64,000 nucleotides of DNA from Antedon bifida (GCA_963402885.1 OY727102.1:17670001-17734000); one strand, 5' to 3'. Shown: positions 43,701 through 54,730, counted from the stretch's first letter. The notes: a model not told the origin generated them from the sequence alone. Program-made: numbers and translations.

Positions 43701-46349
43701 CGCCGGGGTATTTATTTGAGTCTAATACCAAATTACCGTCATCTGCCGTAGTTATACCAACGTCAGGTGTCAGACTTTGAAGATATCGAAGACCGTATAT
43801 GAAAAAGTATACGAAGCCACCCATTAATGGAGTTACCTCATCAAATCTGAAATAACGTAATTCGGTTTACATTATCAACATAGATTTACATAAACTAAAG
43901 AACCCGTTACTGATACTGATACTGGTATTATTTTATTGTCCATAGTAATATAAAATGGAAATACATTTGAAACTGGTATGAAATATATGAAAAAAAGATA
44001 TACTATATACAAATTCAGAAGATTACAACAAAATACACAAAAATACATTAAAAGCTAGGTTATATATAATACATACAGATTAAAAGTTACGTATACAGTA
44101 TACTAGTCAAAGTCAAGTCAAAAGTAACATTTATTTCTCTATAAATTACAATAATTTTAAACTAAGAGTGGTGAAATCCAAAAAAAAGCAACGCTTCTGA
44201 GAGGCAGCCCAGTCAGATAAGTCACATTTGGTTTTTTTTCACATAATTTACAAAATGCAAGCTTAAACACAGATTCGTACAAAGCCCCATACTTGTCTCT
44301 AGATAGGAACCTAATGACAGAGATATCGTCTATTAAAAGTATTTAATACAGTTAGAAGGTATCTGGCAGACTGACAGCAGTCTTCCGCAGAGAGTCTAGT
44401 GACAGCCACAAAATCGGGTGCTGTAACAGTATTCAAACCTTTCTTATAATTATATTTAGTACCGATCTTAAAGCATTTTTTTTACCACTGTTTGAATTTA
44501 TTAGGGCGAATCGAATAAGTTGGCTAATGCGCAGGCGTAATTATGCTTAATCAATCAGAACTCGGGGATGTTTGATTCGCACGAATATATAAGTGGGAAA
44601 ACAGGCTTAATCGATCTATTTCTTTGATGTAGGATTCTACACATTATTCCCCACTACCTTTTGTACACCAGTAGCAAAAAAATCAAATTTATTCTGTCTG
44701 TTGCCAAGGAAAATCTTCACCATACTTAACCGATCATCAAAAGTGGGTTAATTATGTTGCTTAGGTTCTACTAAGGTAATGTAATTCTAATGTAATTAAT
44801 TTTGTAAAAGATCTGAATATCCAGTGTAATCTCCCTGAAATATCTAGGTAATACAAAAACAATAGGCCTATGACACTAAAACCTCGTTTGTAGCACTATC
44901 ATACTAATTATTTAAAAACTCAGATAACGACATACATTTTTGCAATTAAGATTAGCAATAAGTAGTAAGAACACTGATTGCTTACCGTACTGTAGGCCTA
45001 GCCTAACTATCACGAATTCGTGGAAGAACACACCTTTTTTGGTGAATGAGTTTTTAAATATTTTGTATTTGTTTTTTATAATTTGGTCTAGAGACAATGC
45101 AGTTTATTTTCTGTTATAACCATGTACTTTGCGAGAATCGGCTGAAACTTCTATCCGAATCGACGCTCTGGTATGAAAGAAGGATAATTTGAATTGAAAA
45201 CCATCATTGACGTCGGCATCAACTATTACATTATCAATAAACCCGTACTATTCTTAAGCTCTGTCTACTATAAAACTTTATTTGATAAAAAGTATGATGT
45301 CCTATATAGACATGATGATGTCATATCACTATCATATTTGGGTATATCACTGCCATATTTGAGCACATCACACTCTTTGTTGTCAAACTAGTTTAATAGT
45401 GTAAACAGGATCGATCAGAATACTTACTTGAACATATTGATATTGCACACGGTAACTTTAGGAAACGGTACTGATGATTTGGTAACATAATCCAAGTTGG
45501 TGTTTTTCGGATAATCAAAGTACTTGCTTACTGACCGTTGTATTTGATATGTGAGACCAATCAAAGCCAATATGAGAATTATCAACCAAGATATTCTGAA
45601 AAAAGGGGGAATTGAAAGTATACTTTGACACATGCGAGCCCGATAATACAAACACAAAAAAGAGATATTGGTTATAATGGATTTTAATATGAATGGCAAG
45701 TCTTCGTTGCAACACATGCTCGTAAAAGGAGAACATAAACAAATAGAACATTGGTATGCTCTCTGAAAAGGGCCAACAAAGGCAACGAAGGAGATGTGAT
45801 ATAGCAGAAACTTAGGCCTACTGATTCACTGACGTATAAAGATGTATTGTCCGCTTTCAAAATTAATGAAGATAAGAAAAAAGCAAACCATTTTGTATAG
45901 TTTTCAAATCAGAATTGAGCGAGTCAAATTTACAATAACAATATCGGCAATGCTTTTATATGACCTTACAGGTATCTTCTTTTTATCACTTACCTTCTGC
46001 TCCAGTTATTTCCTCCTTTGATATGCTTTAAGCCATGGAATGACGTCTCGTCACTGAAGACATCAAATCTTCCTTTCACCTCCTCCTCCTCATCGTCCTT
46101 TATGCGTCTTTTAATCGGCATATTTACCGTGCTTTGTGGAGCCAAGTTCTTTCCTCTGTGTTCATGTGTAGCAATATCCATATCGTCTCTCCACTGTCTG
46201 TTGGTCCAATGTCTCTCACCACCGTACGGGGCTGCATCGATATAACCGGGAATATCGCAATTACTATAAAATATCTCGTTGTTTCTTCTGACAAACAACG
46301 GATCATCTACAAAATGCTTTGAATCTTTAATTCCACCTTGATGATACAT
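34742..46349 (-). CDS. DEG/ENaC/ASIC-family sodium channel subunit
   Basis: Amiloride-sensitive-type trimeric cation channel subunit of the plasma membrane. Exons in transcript order: 45994-46349, 45428-45595, 43640-43846, 43047-43162, 42277-42458, 40088-40247, 39857-39916, 37368-37539, 36068-36601, 35671-35762, 34742-34860; GT-AG throughout, phases agree, 721 aa. Landmarks: cytosolic gating motif H-G (105-106); TM1 ~120-138; F-P-K-V-T-V-C-N-I-N right after; finger/thumb cysteines (C-x-F-x-G-x-x-C in exon 4, L-P-K-P-H-G-T-C and C-G-C in exon 6, C-D-C-x3-C in exon 8); TM2 ~684-706 with L-G-G and the G-A-S selectivity filter (694-696). Exon 9 adds ~178 residues absent from ordinary family members; without it the protein would be ~543 aa. 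Exons 4 and 5 exist in a second copy (41377-41492, 40607-40788), so either pair could be used. ATG 46349 is the first in-frame Met; the frame stays open ~37 codons upstream without ATG, so an additional 5' exon is possible. Ligand unknown. Confidence 0.88.
34955..35440. repeat. ~155-166-bp tandem repeat in DEG/ENaC intron 10
   Basis: Three units, each starting with GTGCGTTAAC (34961, 35127, 35282) and containing CTGTCATTAGG, GACAGTCATCTAGATACGG or its variant, and ACATGTTATCTGTC. No coding potential. Confidence 0.75.
36068..36601 (-). CDS. DEG/ENaC exon 9: symmetric 534-nt insert exon
   Basis: This exon encodes residues ~475-652 between the thumb cysteines and the pre-TM2 strand (N-L-A-R-V-D-I-Y-Y-E-T-L). 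ASIC/ENaC proteins normally need only ~20-25 residues there. Both flanking introns are phase 2 and the exon is 178 codons long, so skipping it keeps the frame and gives a standard-length channel. The insert is acidic, has two N-glycosylation sequons (N-K-T at 557, N-L-T at 601) and two cysteines (527, 630), all compatible with an extracellular position. No known domain recognised. Confidence 0.85.
36895..37080. repeat. Dispersed repeat with hammerhead-like core, copy 1
   Basis: Contains TTGAGGA (36952-36958), a stem GATCAAA/TTTGATC with GTAT loop (36960-36977) and GAAAC, followed by AACAGTTCTTTTCAGAACT and GTGTACCGCAAACTTTATAT. An inverted partner of the first part lies just left (CTCGACGTTTCGATCAA at 36914-36930). 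Same element at 52860-52985. Layout resembles ends of Penelope-like elements or metazoan retrozymes; in DEG/ENaC intron 8. Confidence 0.55.
38505..38937. repeat. Minisatellite with alternating ~21-bp subunits
   Basis: Two subunits alternate: TTCAACCAAGATGGTTGTTG and TTCAACCACCATGGCTTTTG plus TAG. They form a ~42-bp higher-order unit with some variation. Both are rich in CCAAGATGG/CCACCATGG, a near-palindrome. Open frames through it (V-V-Q-P-R-W-L-L repeats) are repeat-driven. In DEG/ENaC intron 7. Confidence 0.9.
40822..40932. mobile_element. MITE-B-type fragment beside the exon 5 copy
   Basis: Arms TTTGACCAATCACATGCGAC and GTCGCTTGTCATTGGTCAAC around TTAATCGAACT. It begins ~34 bp upstream of the exon 5 acceptor on the coding strand. 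An identical copy is at 42492-42602. Confidence 0.65.
41068..41225. mobile_element. MITE-A copy in DEG/ENaC intron (duplicated segment 1)
   Basis: Ends AGCTCTGTCTACACTATCAA and TTTGATAGTGTAGACAGAGC. The identical copy at 42738-42895 arose by the segmental duplication and not by transposition. Confidence 0.85.
41770..41886. repeat. 117-bp near-perfect hairpin palindrome
   Basis: Left arm ACATGTAGTTTTACGTGTGA..., right arm its reverse complement, about 50 bp each with roughly four mismatches, around an AT-rich loop (TTTTAATAATATTAAA). The second copy is at 43440-43556. No transposon match recognised. Confidence 0.85.
41932..42233 (-). pseudogene. Partial copy of DEG/ENaC exon 1 wedged between duplicated segments
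   Basis: Matches 45907-46216, which contains the 3' half of exon 1 (from W-R-D-D-M-D-I-A to H-G-L-K-H-I-K-G) with its donor and 80 bp of intron 1. The 5' part of the exon and any acceptor are missing; upstream on the coding strand it abuts the exon 5 donor region of duplicated segment 2. Not expected to be spliced in as an internal exon. Confidence 0.85.
42231..43591. repeat. 1.36-kb duplicated segment, copy 2 (exons 4 and 5 used in the model)
   Basis: Partner of 40561-41931. Holds exon 4 (43047-43162), exon 5 (42277-42458), a MITE-A copy (42738-42895), a MITE-B fragment (42492-42602) and the hairpin (43440-43556). Near identity over introns means a very recent duplication or an assembly artefact. 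Confidence 0.9.
44102..44480 (-). mobile_element. LINE 3' fragment in DEG/ENaC intron 2
   Basis: On the minus strand it ends AATAAATGTTACTTTTGACT followed by a TTGACTTGACTTTGACT tail, the same AATAAATGTTACTTT end as the LINE at 2340-3013. Upstream sequence has short coding-like pieces (K-Y-G-A-L-Y-E-S-V-F-K-L) interrupted by stops. Confidence 0.55.
45257..45410. mobile_element. MITE-A copy 18 bp from the TM1 exon donor
   Basis: Left AAGCTCTGTCTAC, right AGTTTAATAGTGTAAACAGG (diverged). It lies between DEG/ENaC exons 2 and 3, ending just before the exon 2 donor at 45428. Confidence 0.75.
45839..45893 (+). mobile_element. MITE-C end fragment
   Basis: AAAGATGTATTGTCCGCTTT matches the MITE-C terminal repeat; the rest is short and diverged. 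In DEG/ENaC intron 1, next to the break-point of the exon 1 duplication (45907). Confidence 0.45.
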
Positions 46350-47970
46350 TGTGACGTTGTATAGTGGAATTGTTTTAAAGTACAACAGGTAGTCAAGTTG
46401 ATCCTCCTTCTCTGTTCTGATTATATAATTACGCGTGACGATGTTCGTTCACAGACATTTCATATTCGTAAGTGGTCACGTGTTCTGAAACACGTTAAAT
46501 CAAAGTCTTATACCAGTAAGATTGATTATTCAAATCGGTGATCACAATGGTTTAACGGTTCATTTAAATATCAGTAAGAGTGATTATCCAATTCATTTAT
46601 TATATTCACAGTGGTTGAGCGGTTCAATTGATTGTGTATGTATGTTTTATTATGATTATGTTGTTATAACAAATCCATGAAAACGTTTATAATTCCAATT
46701 AAAATCAGTATGTGAATAAATATAGAATACAGAATCTGTATCGGTACAATAGGAAGGTGCCTGACTGTAATTACATATCTGTGGACCCGGTTCGTCCCGT
46801 TTGATTCTGAACGTTTAGGTGGGTAGTGAGCTGTCAAGAGCTCATTAGTAGGGTGACCAGTTCCTTTCCACGCCACCGCTTTACACTTTTCAACCAGAGT
46901 ACTCATTTTACACATTTAAGTGGAAAAGCAGTGGTTATTATCACGATTTGAAACGTGTTCTTTCTTAGGGATAGCAAGCTAGGCTACCGCATCTTGCTTC
47001 ACCTTTAGTTTGTTTTTTTAGGTTATTTATTTTACTTTCAATTATTACATTAGCTTAATTTCTGAAAAATTGTAAAACAGTTAAGATAAGGACCATTAAA
47101 TCCCATGTTTCCATGAAATTAAGACATAGGGTTTTTTTATCACATTATCGACATATATAATTATTATTCACATTGAATTCATGCAAGGAGCCTGCTATAA
47201 TCTATATTACTCACAGAGAAAACATAAAATACGGATATTGTGTTATTTGTATAGTAAAACAAAACCTTATAGATCTAATAAAAAATTAGGTCAATCGATA
47301 TGTCACCGAAGTGTGAGAAGTGATTACATTTAATAATGAAATAATATTAAAATTGAGATCAAACGATAACGTTCAACGGTTTGCAAACAATGTGAAGTGA
47401 CGAAAATATCGATTACTATCACATAATTTCAATTCCTTAAAGAATACCGCTTTTCTTTTGGTATTATTAAAAAATCCACCTCTAAACGATGACTAATGGA
47501 CTATGTGATCATATTATTATGTTTATCTAACAAAAACACCCACAATGCCATGGAAACGATTGAACTTCTTTATCAACGAATATCGATTTGCAGCACTTTT
47601 CTTTGGTATTGTCAAAAACACCCTCTAAATGTAGAATGACTATATGCGGTGGTGTAATCATAGACTAATTCATTTCCATCACACATAATGTTATGCAAAC
47701 GATAAAACCATCGATATAAATAATAGATCACCATTAAACTCACAAAATATATTGAATATCGATTTCCATTAACACCCAATACTCCAAATTCAGTTAACGT
47801 AATATGCACTGTTATTTCAATACATCAGCCTTTAGAGCATCTTTTTAGAATTGTACATTAGAGTATGACTCTGATAGTTTCAAATAACTTTACTCTTTTT
47901 ACCCAGTCAGCCTCTGGTTACTGGTTTCTATATCGCAATTGATGGGCGTGGATCTGAAGCCATACATTAG
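46350..47970. other. Upstream flank of the DEG/ENaC gene
   Basis: Mostly AT-rich. A minus-strand open frame beginning at 46915 (M-C-K-M-S-T-L-V-E-K...) has protein-like composition down to ~46790 and could be an additional 5' exon, but no matching donor/acceptor pair could be fixed, so it is not called. Nothing else recognised. Confidence 0.35.
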
Positions 47971-47979
47971 AATCACTTA

Positions 47980-48185
47980 AGCGTGGTTCCCACTAGCGAC
48001 GCAACGTAACGCAAACGACGCAACGTAAGAAAATGCCCTTCCAATAATTGTGTTTGCCCCCGCCTGCGTGAAATCAAACCTGCGATGTTTGCATCACTGC
48101 TGCGTCGTCGGTTCCACTTGTGATTACGCAATACAGTACTTTGCGTCAATACGTCGTTTCGTTGCGTCCTAGTGGGAACCACGCT
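47980..48185. mobile_element. MITE-B copy with TTA target duplication
   Basis: Flanked by TTA at 47977-47979 and 48186-48188. Begins AGCGTGGTTCCCACTAGCGA and ends CTAGTGGGAACCACGCT, near-perfect inverted ends, ~206 bp. Inner GCCCCCGCCTGCGTGAAATC. A 3-bp TWA duplication and palindromic build suggest a PIF/Harbinger-derived MITE. Confidence 0.85.
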
Positions 48186-48699
48186 TTAACTTGTTTATGT
48201 GCTACTTCTTGTACAGTATATTATTATTATTATTGAAATTCGTTTTGACCAAATAAATACATTCACCCAATGAGGATGAAATGATTAATATTAATAAACG
48301 GCTAATGGAAATTGTAATAATTTAATGATTATTTTTACAATAAAAATGGAATAAAGTTAGAATTTAGAAAAAAAAGTTCTTAATTCATACACTTTGGCAT
48401 ATTAAGTTGTTTACAAGGATTTTAAATTCAAGGTTACCTCGTTTGTTTTATTTGTATTATTACACGTCATGAATTATCATTAAACTACAGAGATACGAAG
48501 CTGACTTACATTAACTTGATTAAAATTGATGGTAAACTAAAACAATTGGAATAATTTATTACTATTGATTTGTTGCACGTAAATGAGAATCGTATATTAG
48601 AAAATCGTGAAATATTAAATCAAAGTCAAATTTAATTTATCCTTAAAATGTATCAAGCTTGTATATACAATACAAAAAAAGACTAAACTGAGTTTTTTT

Positions 48700-48990
48700 T
48701 TTTTATTTATAGCCATACAATTCACCGGTGGCCTTAGCTTAAGTGACATTTTGTCCTACAACGGCATCTTTCCATTTTATACTATTTCATTTTAATCTCA
48801 ACGTTCTGAACAAGTTGTTTTATTTTGTATAATATAGAACATCTTTATTTATAGACATTCAAATGCCTTGTGTTTCACCGGTGGCCTTAGCTTAAGTGAC
48901 ATTTTGTCCTACAAAGGCATCTTTCCATTTTATACTATTTCATTTTAATCTCAACGTTTTGATCAACTTGTTTTATTTTGTATAATGGAA
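48700..48990. repeat. Two-copy direct repeat (~155-bp spacing)
   Basis: TTCACCGGTGGCCTTAGCTT, then GTGACATTTTGTCCTAC and GGCATCTTTCCATTTTATAC occur at ~48721 and ~48877. Upstream of the Cys-loop receptor gene. No coding potential. Confidence 0.7.
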
Positions 48991-49196
48991 AATAAATGAT
49001 ATGAAGAAACACAGTTTATTGATTATAGGCTTTCCAGATTATTATTCAGAATTGTCATGTCATGGAGTATTCTTTACTCCATGGTCATGTTAAATAATCC
49101 TATACCGACAACCTAAACACAACAGAAATAGTTTGTTTATTCCCGTTATTTCCCGTTGTAAAAACGTATACGTACTTACGTACTACTATATACTAA

Positions 49197-49527
49197 AGCG
49201 TGGTTCCCACTAGAACGCAACGCAGCGACGTATCGACGCAAAGTGCTGTATTGCGTAATCACAAGTGGGAACCGACGACGCAACAGTACTGCAAACATCG
49301 CAGGTTTGATTTCACGCAGGCGGGGGCAAACACAATTATTGGAAGGGCATTTTGTTACGTTGCGTCGGTTGCGTTACGATCCGTCGCCAGTGGGAACCAC
49401 GCTAGCGACGCAACACAACGACGTAACGCAACGTAGGGGATTTGACCAATCACAAGCGATGAATTATTCAACCTGTCGCTTGTCATTGGTCAACTCGCTT
49501 GCGTTGCATCCTAATGGGAACCAAGCT
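49197..49527. mobile_element. MITE-B, long form (~331 bp) with TAA target duplication
   Basis: TAA at 49194-49196 and 49528-49530. The left 208 bp equal the short MITE-B form, ending CCACGCT; the right 123 bp add AGCGACGCAAC..., the arms GACCAATCACAAGCG/CGCTTGTCATTGGTC and the end ATGGGAACCAAGCT. Either an ancestral long form or two nested related elements that moved as a unit. Confidence 0.8.
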
Positions 49528-50030
49528 TAATGAAGGCTAAATTGAATAGGAAGCCATCAGATAGAAAATAAAATAAACAATACAATAATAGCAAAATGAA
49601 TTAAAGTTGCAGGTTGTAATTTAGACATATATAATTCAGTTCAAACCGATGATTTTACAGTTAATGGTATTGGTGTTTGCTGTTCTTTCTTATAATTGTG
49701 TCTATGTTTGTGTATTTGTTATCTAGGTGCCACGCAACAGGTAGTATTAGTGAACAGGGAACCTTCTAAAATTGCATTGATTTACAATATAGTTGAATAG
49801 TAATTGTACAGTAACGTCAGTTAATGAGGTATCATATTTGTATACATATATTTCCATATTTAAACTGAGAGAGGCTACGCGTGATGATTTTCAGTGAGTT
49901 ACAGACCAGTACGATGCATTGAACGGGGAAATCGATTATAATCAAGGCAACAGCGCTACCTAAAAATATAGTACTATACTATATTGACTTTTACTATTAC
50001 AGTGTAAATAAGCACTTGCCATATTTACCC

Positions 50031-53000
50031 ATGTTACGTCATTTACTCAGCATTTTGGTTGTTGGAAACTTTTTGTACAAATCTTCATGTTTAGGTAAGG
50101 AAAATAATTTATAATTGCTATAATTTTATTGTTATTATTATTGATTTTAAGGAACATGCTTTTTTTTTAGTTTTAGTTACAGTGTTGTCATTAAAATTGG
50201 CTGTCTCAATTAAAAAATAATCAAGGTTAGGCTAAATCAAGCGATATAGACCAACAGTCAAAGAGAGAAACGCCACCGAATTTATTAGAACCCCTCCTCC
50301 TATATTAGGAAAACTCATTTAAGGAGACACTTGACTTGCCCCAAGTCTGTATTTATTTCGAGGCTTTTCGATGTTTGTCTGAAATACAGTTTCAAGCTCA
50401 AGTAGTACACGTATGAAACACCACATGTGCCAAAATATTTATCTTTTAATTATAATGTTAAGTCAAACCTCTGTCGCATGGTGCCCAGACTAGGTGTCCG
50501 TTTAATAACATTATTTGCATTGATAACAATTAGTAATGTCAATTTCGATTATTTGCACAAATAATAGTGTTTACATTTTTATAACGTTCGTGCTTTGTGT
50601 AAACTCGTAAATATACCGTATCGTATATCTTTATAGCCCAACATAATGGAACCTTTTCAACAATCCACGAGAATATTCTGAGTAATTACAATAAAGGAAT
50701 TCGACCGATGCCGTCGATTGCCGGTGGACAAACATTGGTACAACTATCAATGCGTTTTAGATATCTTGTTGAGTTGGTAAGTATAAATGCGTCATTAAGC
50801 GTGGTTCTCACTAGAACGCAACGCAGCGACGTATTGACTCAAAGTGCTGTATTGCGTAATAACAAGTGGGAACCGACGACGCAATAGTGCTGCAAATATC
50901 GCAGGTTTGATTTCACGCAGGCGGGGGCAAACACAATTATTAGAAGGGCATTTTCTTACGTTGCGTAAATTGCGTTACGTTGCGTCGCTAGTAGGAACCA
51001 AGCTTTACAAGCACGTGCAACGTTGATTCGCACCAGAACTCAACGTACGTGCGTACACGCAAAACAAATAATTTAACCAACAACAAACGACGGATCACCC
51101 GGATTGTCACTTGTGACTGCGATTACGTCATTTCTTTGAGTCTTTAAGCTTGGTTTCCGAAAGCGACCAATGACAAGCTACGGTTCGAATAATCCATCGC
51201 TTGTGATTGGTCCTTCCGTTGCTTCCTAGCGAGAATCAAGAATTAGGAACCAACAGGGTTTGTTTTGAAATGTTTGAAAGAGATAGAGGAGGAACATGTA
51301 CGAAGAAAATAATGACCAGCAAAACGTTTATTTGATTTATTTGAAATATTATCGCGTGACAAATTGGAAAAAGAAGCCCATTTATGGTATAATATAATAA
51401 TGTAATTCTTTCCTTAATAATCATATTGGGCCTTTAAGTGACAGTGACACCACAAGAGAGAAATAGCCGCTTATGTCGAATTATCTCCTCAATTTATGAC
51501 TTTATAACTGACTATTTAATAATATTTTTCTTTAATAGGATGAACGTCATCAGATATTTAATGCATTATCGTGGGTACACATGGTGAGTAAACAAAGTTT
51601 TACTGCATAATTAATTTAAATAATAATAATAATAAATTGAAAGAGTAAAACCGTATACCTGCATCTGTATGCACTTAATAAAGAGATAGGCCTATGTATT
51701 GACAGATTATCTGCCCATTCACAATTATATTAATTCCGTTTTATGATTTATTTGTTGTTGTAACGAGGCGTCACAGAAAAGTAAACTTTATTGTATAGTA
51801 TTAGTACGGTATGATGATAGAATGTATCTACAAAAGAAGAATGTATCTACAAATTCTTGTTTTGGCTTATCATTTCCTTTAGACACAATTGTTGTATTTT
51901 GATAGAATATTTTAAATTGCAAATATCGATAAATGGGTAATTAAAGATGATTTATTATAGCTTAATTCGTTTCAAAATTGAACTGCATGAAATTAGAAAT
52001 TATTTATACAGGCATATATAATTGATTCAACGGGAACATTATTACGATAGATGTGAAGTATCGTAGTAGGCATATTTCTGTACTTTTAATGTTTGCATAG
52101 TATTAGCCTAAATACTTTAATTCTAATGTTTATTCATTCTGTTTATATTTTGTTCTCCGCTTTTTTTAGTAACAACCCGTATACCAATGTATTGCTTATT
52201 TTTAAAGTTCATTATATTTTATATAGCGATTAAAAATTATAGTCATACATACATTTAATTTATATTTTCAGAACTGGACAGACAATCGGCTAATGTGGGT
52301 CCCGCGTGACTATAATGGTATTGAAGAAGTTGTAATAAAACTGAACCAAATATGGTGGCCAAATCTAATAGTTTATAACGAGTAAGTCATATCGGTCAGT
52401 AAAGCGTGGTTCCCACTAGCGACGCAACGCAAGGCAGCGACGTGCTATATTGCGTCATCACAAGTGGGAACTGACGACGAAACAGTGCTGCAAACATCGC
52501 ATGTTTGATTTCACGCAGGCGGGGGAAAACACAATTATTGGAAGGGCATTTTCGACGTTGCGTAGGTTGCGTTGCGTTGCGTCGCAAGTGGGGATCACGC
52601 TAATCTTCTGACGACAATCAGTCTCCCGTACCCGCAATGAACCATTCGTATTTATGCCGTTTATGCATTTCGCCATCAAATTAATCATGCGTAACGGAGT
52701 GTAACTAGCGCCATCACCATGGAGTAATTATTAATCCATGGTTAAGAAAGAGTGGTTACACATACAATATTGTTATTGTATAATGTAAAATAATATGTAT
52801 TGTTTATGCCTGTATTCATAGACTCATATAATTTATAATCTAATAGTAAAAATAAAAAAGGGATCAAAGTATATTGATCGAAACGTCGAGAAACTCAACA
52901 GTTCTTTTCAGAACTAATACACGTGGTGTACCGCAAACTTTATATCAACATTCGATTTCGCCATGCAAACCTTCAAACAATATAAAAATAAAAAAGTTAT

Positions 53001-54730
53001 ACATTTTCAAATAGGGGCCTATAGATGTGATTGTGAAATAAATGATTATGTTTTTGTAATAAGTTTTCTGAAATGATGTGTACAAAGCTCTCCTCTTTGA
53101 TCACTCCTATTCGGGGAACATCCTATTCGAGGGACATCCTATTCGGGGGACACTTCGGTGGAACAAACAAAGGGAAAATATGTTTCACACATATTATGGT
53201 CAACACCTTCAGAGGAAACACATATTAAGGGGACACATTGTAGATTCTAGAATCTATGCACATACCAACCAGTGTGTATTAATAACCCTTCTTTTCACGT
53301 TAATTGAGGGCGATATCACTTATTTTATGTGAACTTAATACAGTATTATATTCGTTACAGTGCAAGTCGTAATTTTCCAGTTATCGGAACCTATGACATA
53401 GACTACTTAGATACAGTAGTTGATTCGAGTGGATTGGTGTCGTTAACATTCCCCTTTGTTCACGTGACCTTCTGTGGCATCCACATCTCCCACTTTCCCT
53501 TTGATTTTCAGACATGCGCATTACGCATTGGACCATCCGGGGTTCCGCGTACAATTCTGAAAGTGGTCATCCATCCTGAAGATGTGTTTCTTGATGTTGT
53601 GACCCGGAACGGGCAGTGGAATATTGTCAGCGGTAGAATTTTTGCAGATGAAGATGATGACGAGAGCATTTTCTCCCAAGGCGGCCAAGACGATGTTTCG
53701 TCAGTTGTTTTCGAAATTGAGCTGTGCCGTAAACCCGATTATTACATATTAACAATCGCAATGCCTGCGTCAGTTATTATGATAATGGCGTTGTTTGTGT
53801 TTCTAATTCCTGCTGAATCTGGAGAACGACTATCGTTCATAATTTCACTCGTGTTAGGAGTTTTGATATTCCAGTTATTCGTTGAAGAAACGTTACCAGT
53901 AGTATCAGAGCGCCCTCTATTGGGTATTTACGTTACATGCATCTTTATGGCACAAGTGGTGCTCGTTCCGTCCTCGGTTGTGTCGATGTGGCTTGTGTTT
54001 AAAACCAATAGGGGTGTTCCGGCTCCTCGCTGGATCAGATATGTTGCCAAATTTTGCAGGAATTATATATGTTTTATAAACGATGACAACAACGATAAAA
54101 GTAAAGCAAGTGACAAAGAAGATGCAAGGTCGAGCAGCATTCCAACAGGAGAGGTTGTCGGTGACATTTCTATAATATCTGATAGAAACATAAAGAAATT
54201 ACCTGTGGATGAGAATGTAGATATAGAAACGGTAAGTATACACAAACATTCATTGACGACAAACGGATAGACAATATAACTATCGCATCTATACAAGTAG
54301 AGGCCTAACTGCAGTTCAAGTTGTGTTATCCCCGTTCTCCCCACTGTAGTATCTCCACATATAACATTTTGTCCAGTTTATGTATTAAGTAAATTCTATT
54401 AATACTAATGTATCACATGTTGTGCCTGTATAATGATATGGTTAGGTTTATGTTCTATGATACATGCATCACATTACATGATCTTCCTCATGCAAAACCC
54501 CCATTTTGAGTCGTCTGTTTGTATGGTGTAAAATACATATTACTCTTTTCCATTTGAATAAATACAAACATCCTTTCTTTTTGTTACAGAGCATCGACAG
54601 TTGGCGTATTGTGGCAAATGGACTGGACATAGTGCTGGCTGCCGTCACATTAGTGTTCATTATTGCGTCAAGCATTTATCTTATTGTTCAAAGTCTTGCT
54701 CATAACTGTTTTGATTATCGAGATCCTTGA
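50031..54730 (+). CDS. Nicotinic-type Cys-loop receptor subunit (non-alpha-like)
   Basis: Pentameric ligand-gated channel subunit of the nicotinic acetylcholine receptor class. Exons: 50031-50094 (signal peptide), 50637-50776, 51539-51583, 52272-52381, 53361-54231, 54590-54730; 456 aa. The 45-nt and 110-nt exons 3 and 4 are the sizes typical of nAChR genes. Landmarks: R-P at ~43-44 in the N-terminal helix region, W-x-D-x-R-L-x-W and W-W-P-N-L-I-V-Y-N in exon 4, the Cys-loop C-x13-C (158-172, with F-P-F-D-F-Q-T-C), TM1 ~248-270, G-E-R (274-276) before TM2 ~276-297 as in cation-selective members, TM3 ~308-332, a short ~75-residue loop, TM4 ~422-444. Loop C lacks the vicinal Cys-Cys of alpha subunits. 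Ligand and partners are not deducible. MITE-B copies sit in introns 2 and 4 and after the stop. Confidence 0.9.
50798..51004. mobile_element. MITE-B copy, 22 bp past the exon 2 donor
   Basis: TTA at 50795-50797 and 51005-51007. AGCGTGGTTCTCACTAG start, AGTAGGAACCAAGCT end. In intron 2 of the Cys-loop gene. Confidence 0.85.
51140..51243. mobile_element. MITE-B-type fragment (second subtype)
   Basis: Arms GCGACCAATGACAAGC and GCTTGTGATTGGTCC around TTCGAATAATCCATC, then GCGAGAATCAAG. Related to the right-hand part of the long form at 49.4 kb. In Cys-loop intron 2. Confidence 0.65.
52403..52601. mobile_element. MITE-B copy, ~22 bp past the exon 4 donor
   Basis: Preceded by TAA (52400-52402); starts AGCGTGGTTCCCACTAGCGA and ends GTGGGGATCACGC followed by TAA. 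In Cys-loop intron 4. Confidence 0.8.
52860..52985 (+). repeat. Dispersed repeat with hammerhead-like core, copy 2
   Basis: Stem GATCAA/TTGATC (52862-52879) then GAAACGTC (52880-52887), AACAGTTCTTTTCAGAACT and GTGTACCGCAAACTTTATAT. Same element as 36895-37080. 5'-truncated: the TGANGA box is not present here. In Cys-loop intron 4. Confidence 0.55.
53090..53240. repeat. Short direct repeat before Cys-loop exon 5
   Basis: ACATCCTATTCG with GGGGGACA variants occurs about four times (53102-53155), then related GGGGACACAT. Low-complexity, ~120 bp before the big exon. Confidence 0.45.

Noticed and set aside
46664-46915. Minus-strand open frame upstream of DEG/ENaC exon 1, candidate 5' exon
   Set aside because: Composition is plausible but no donor/acceptor pair joins it in phase to 46349-45994; kept only as a remark.
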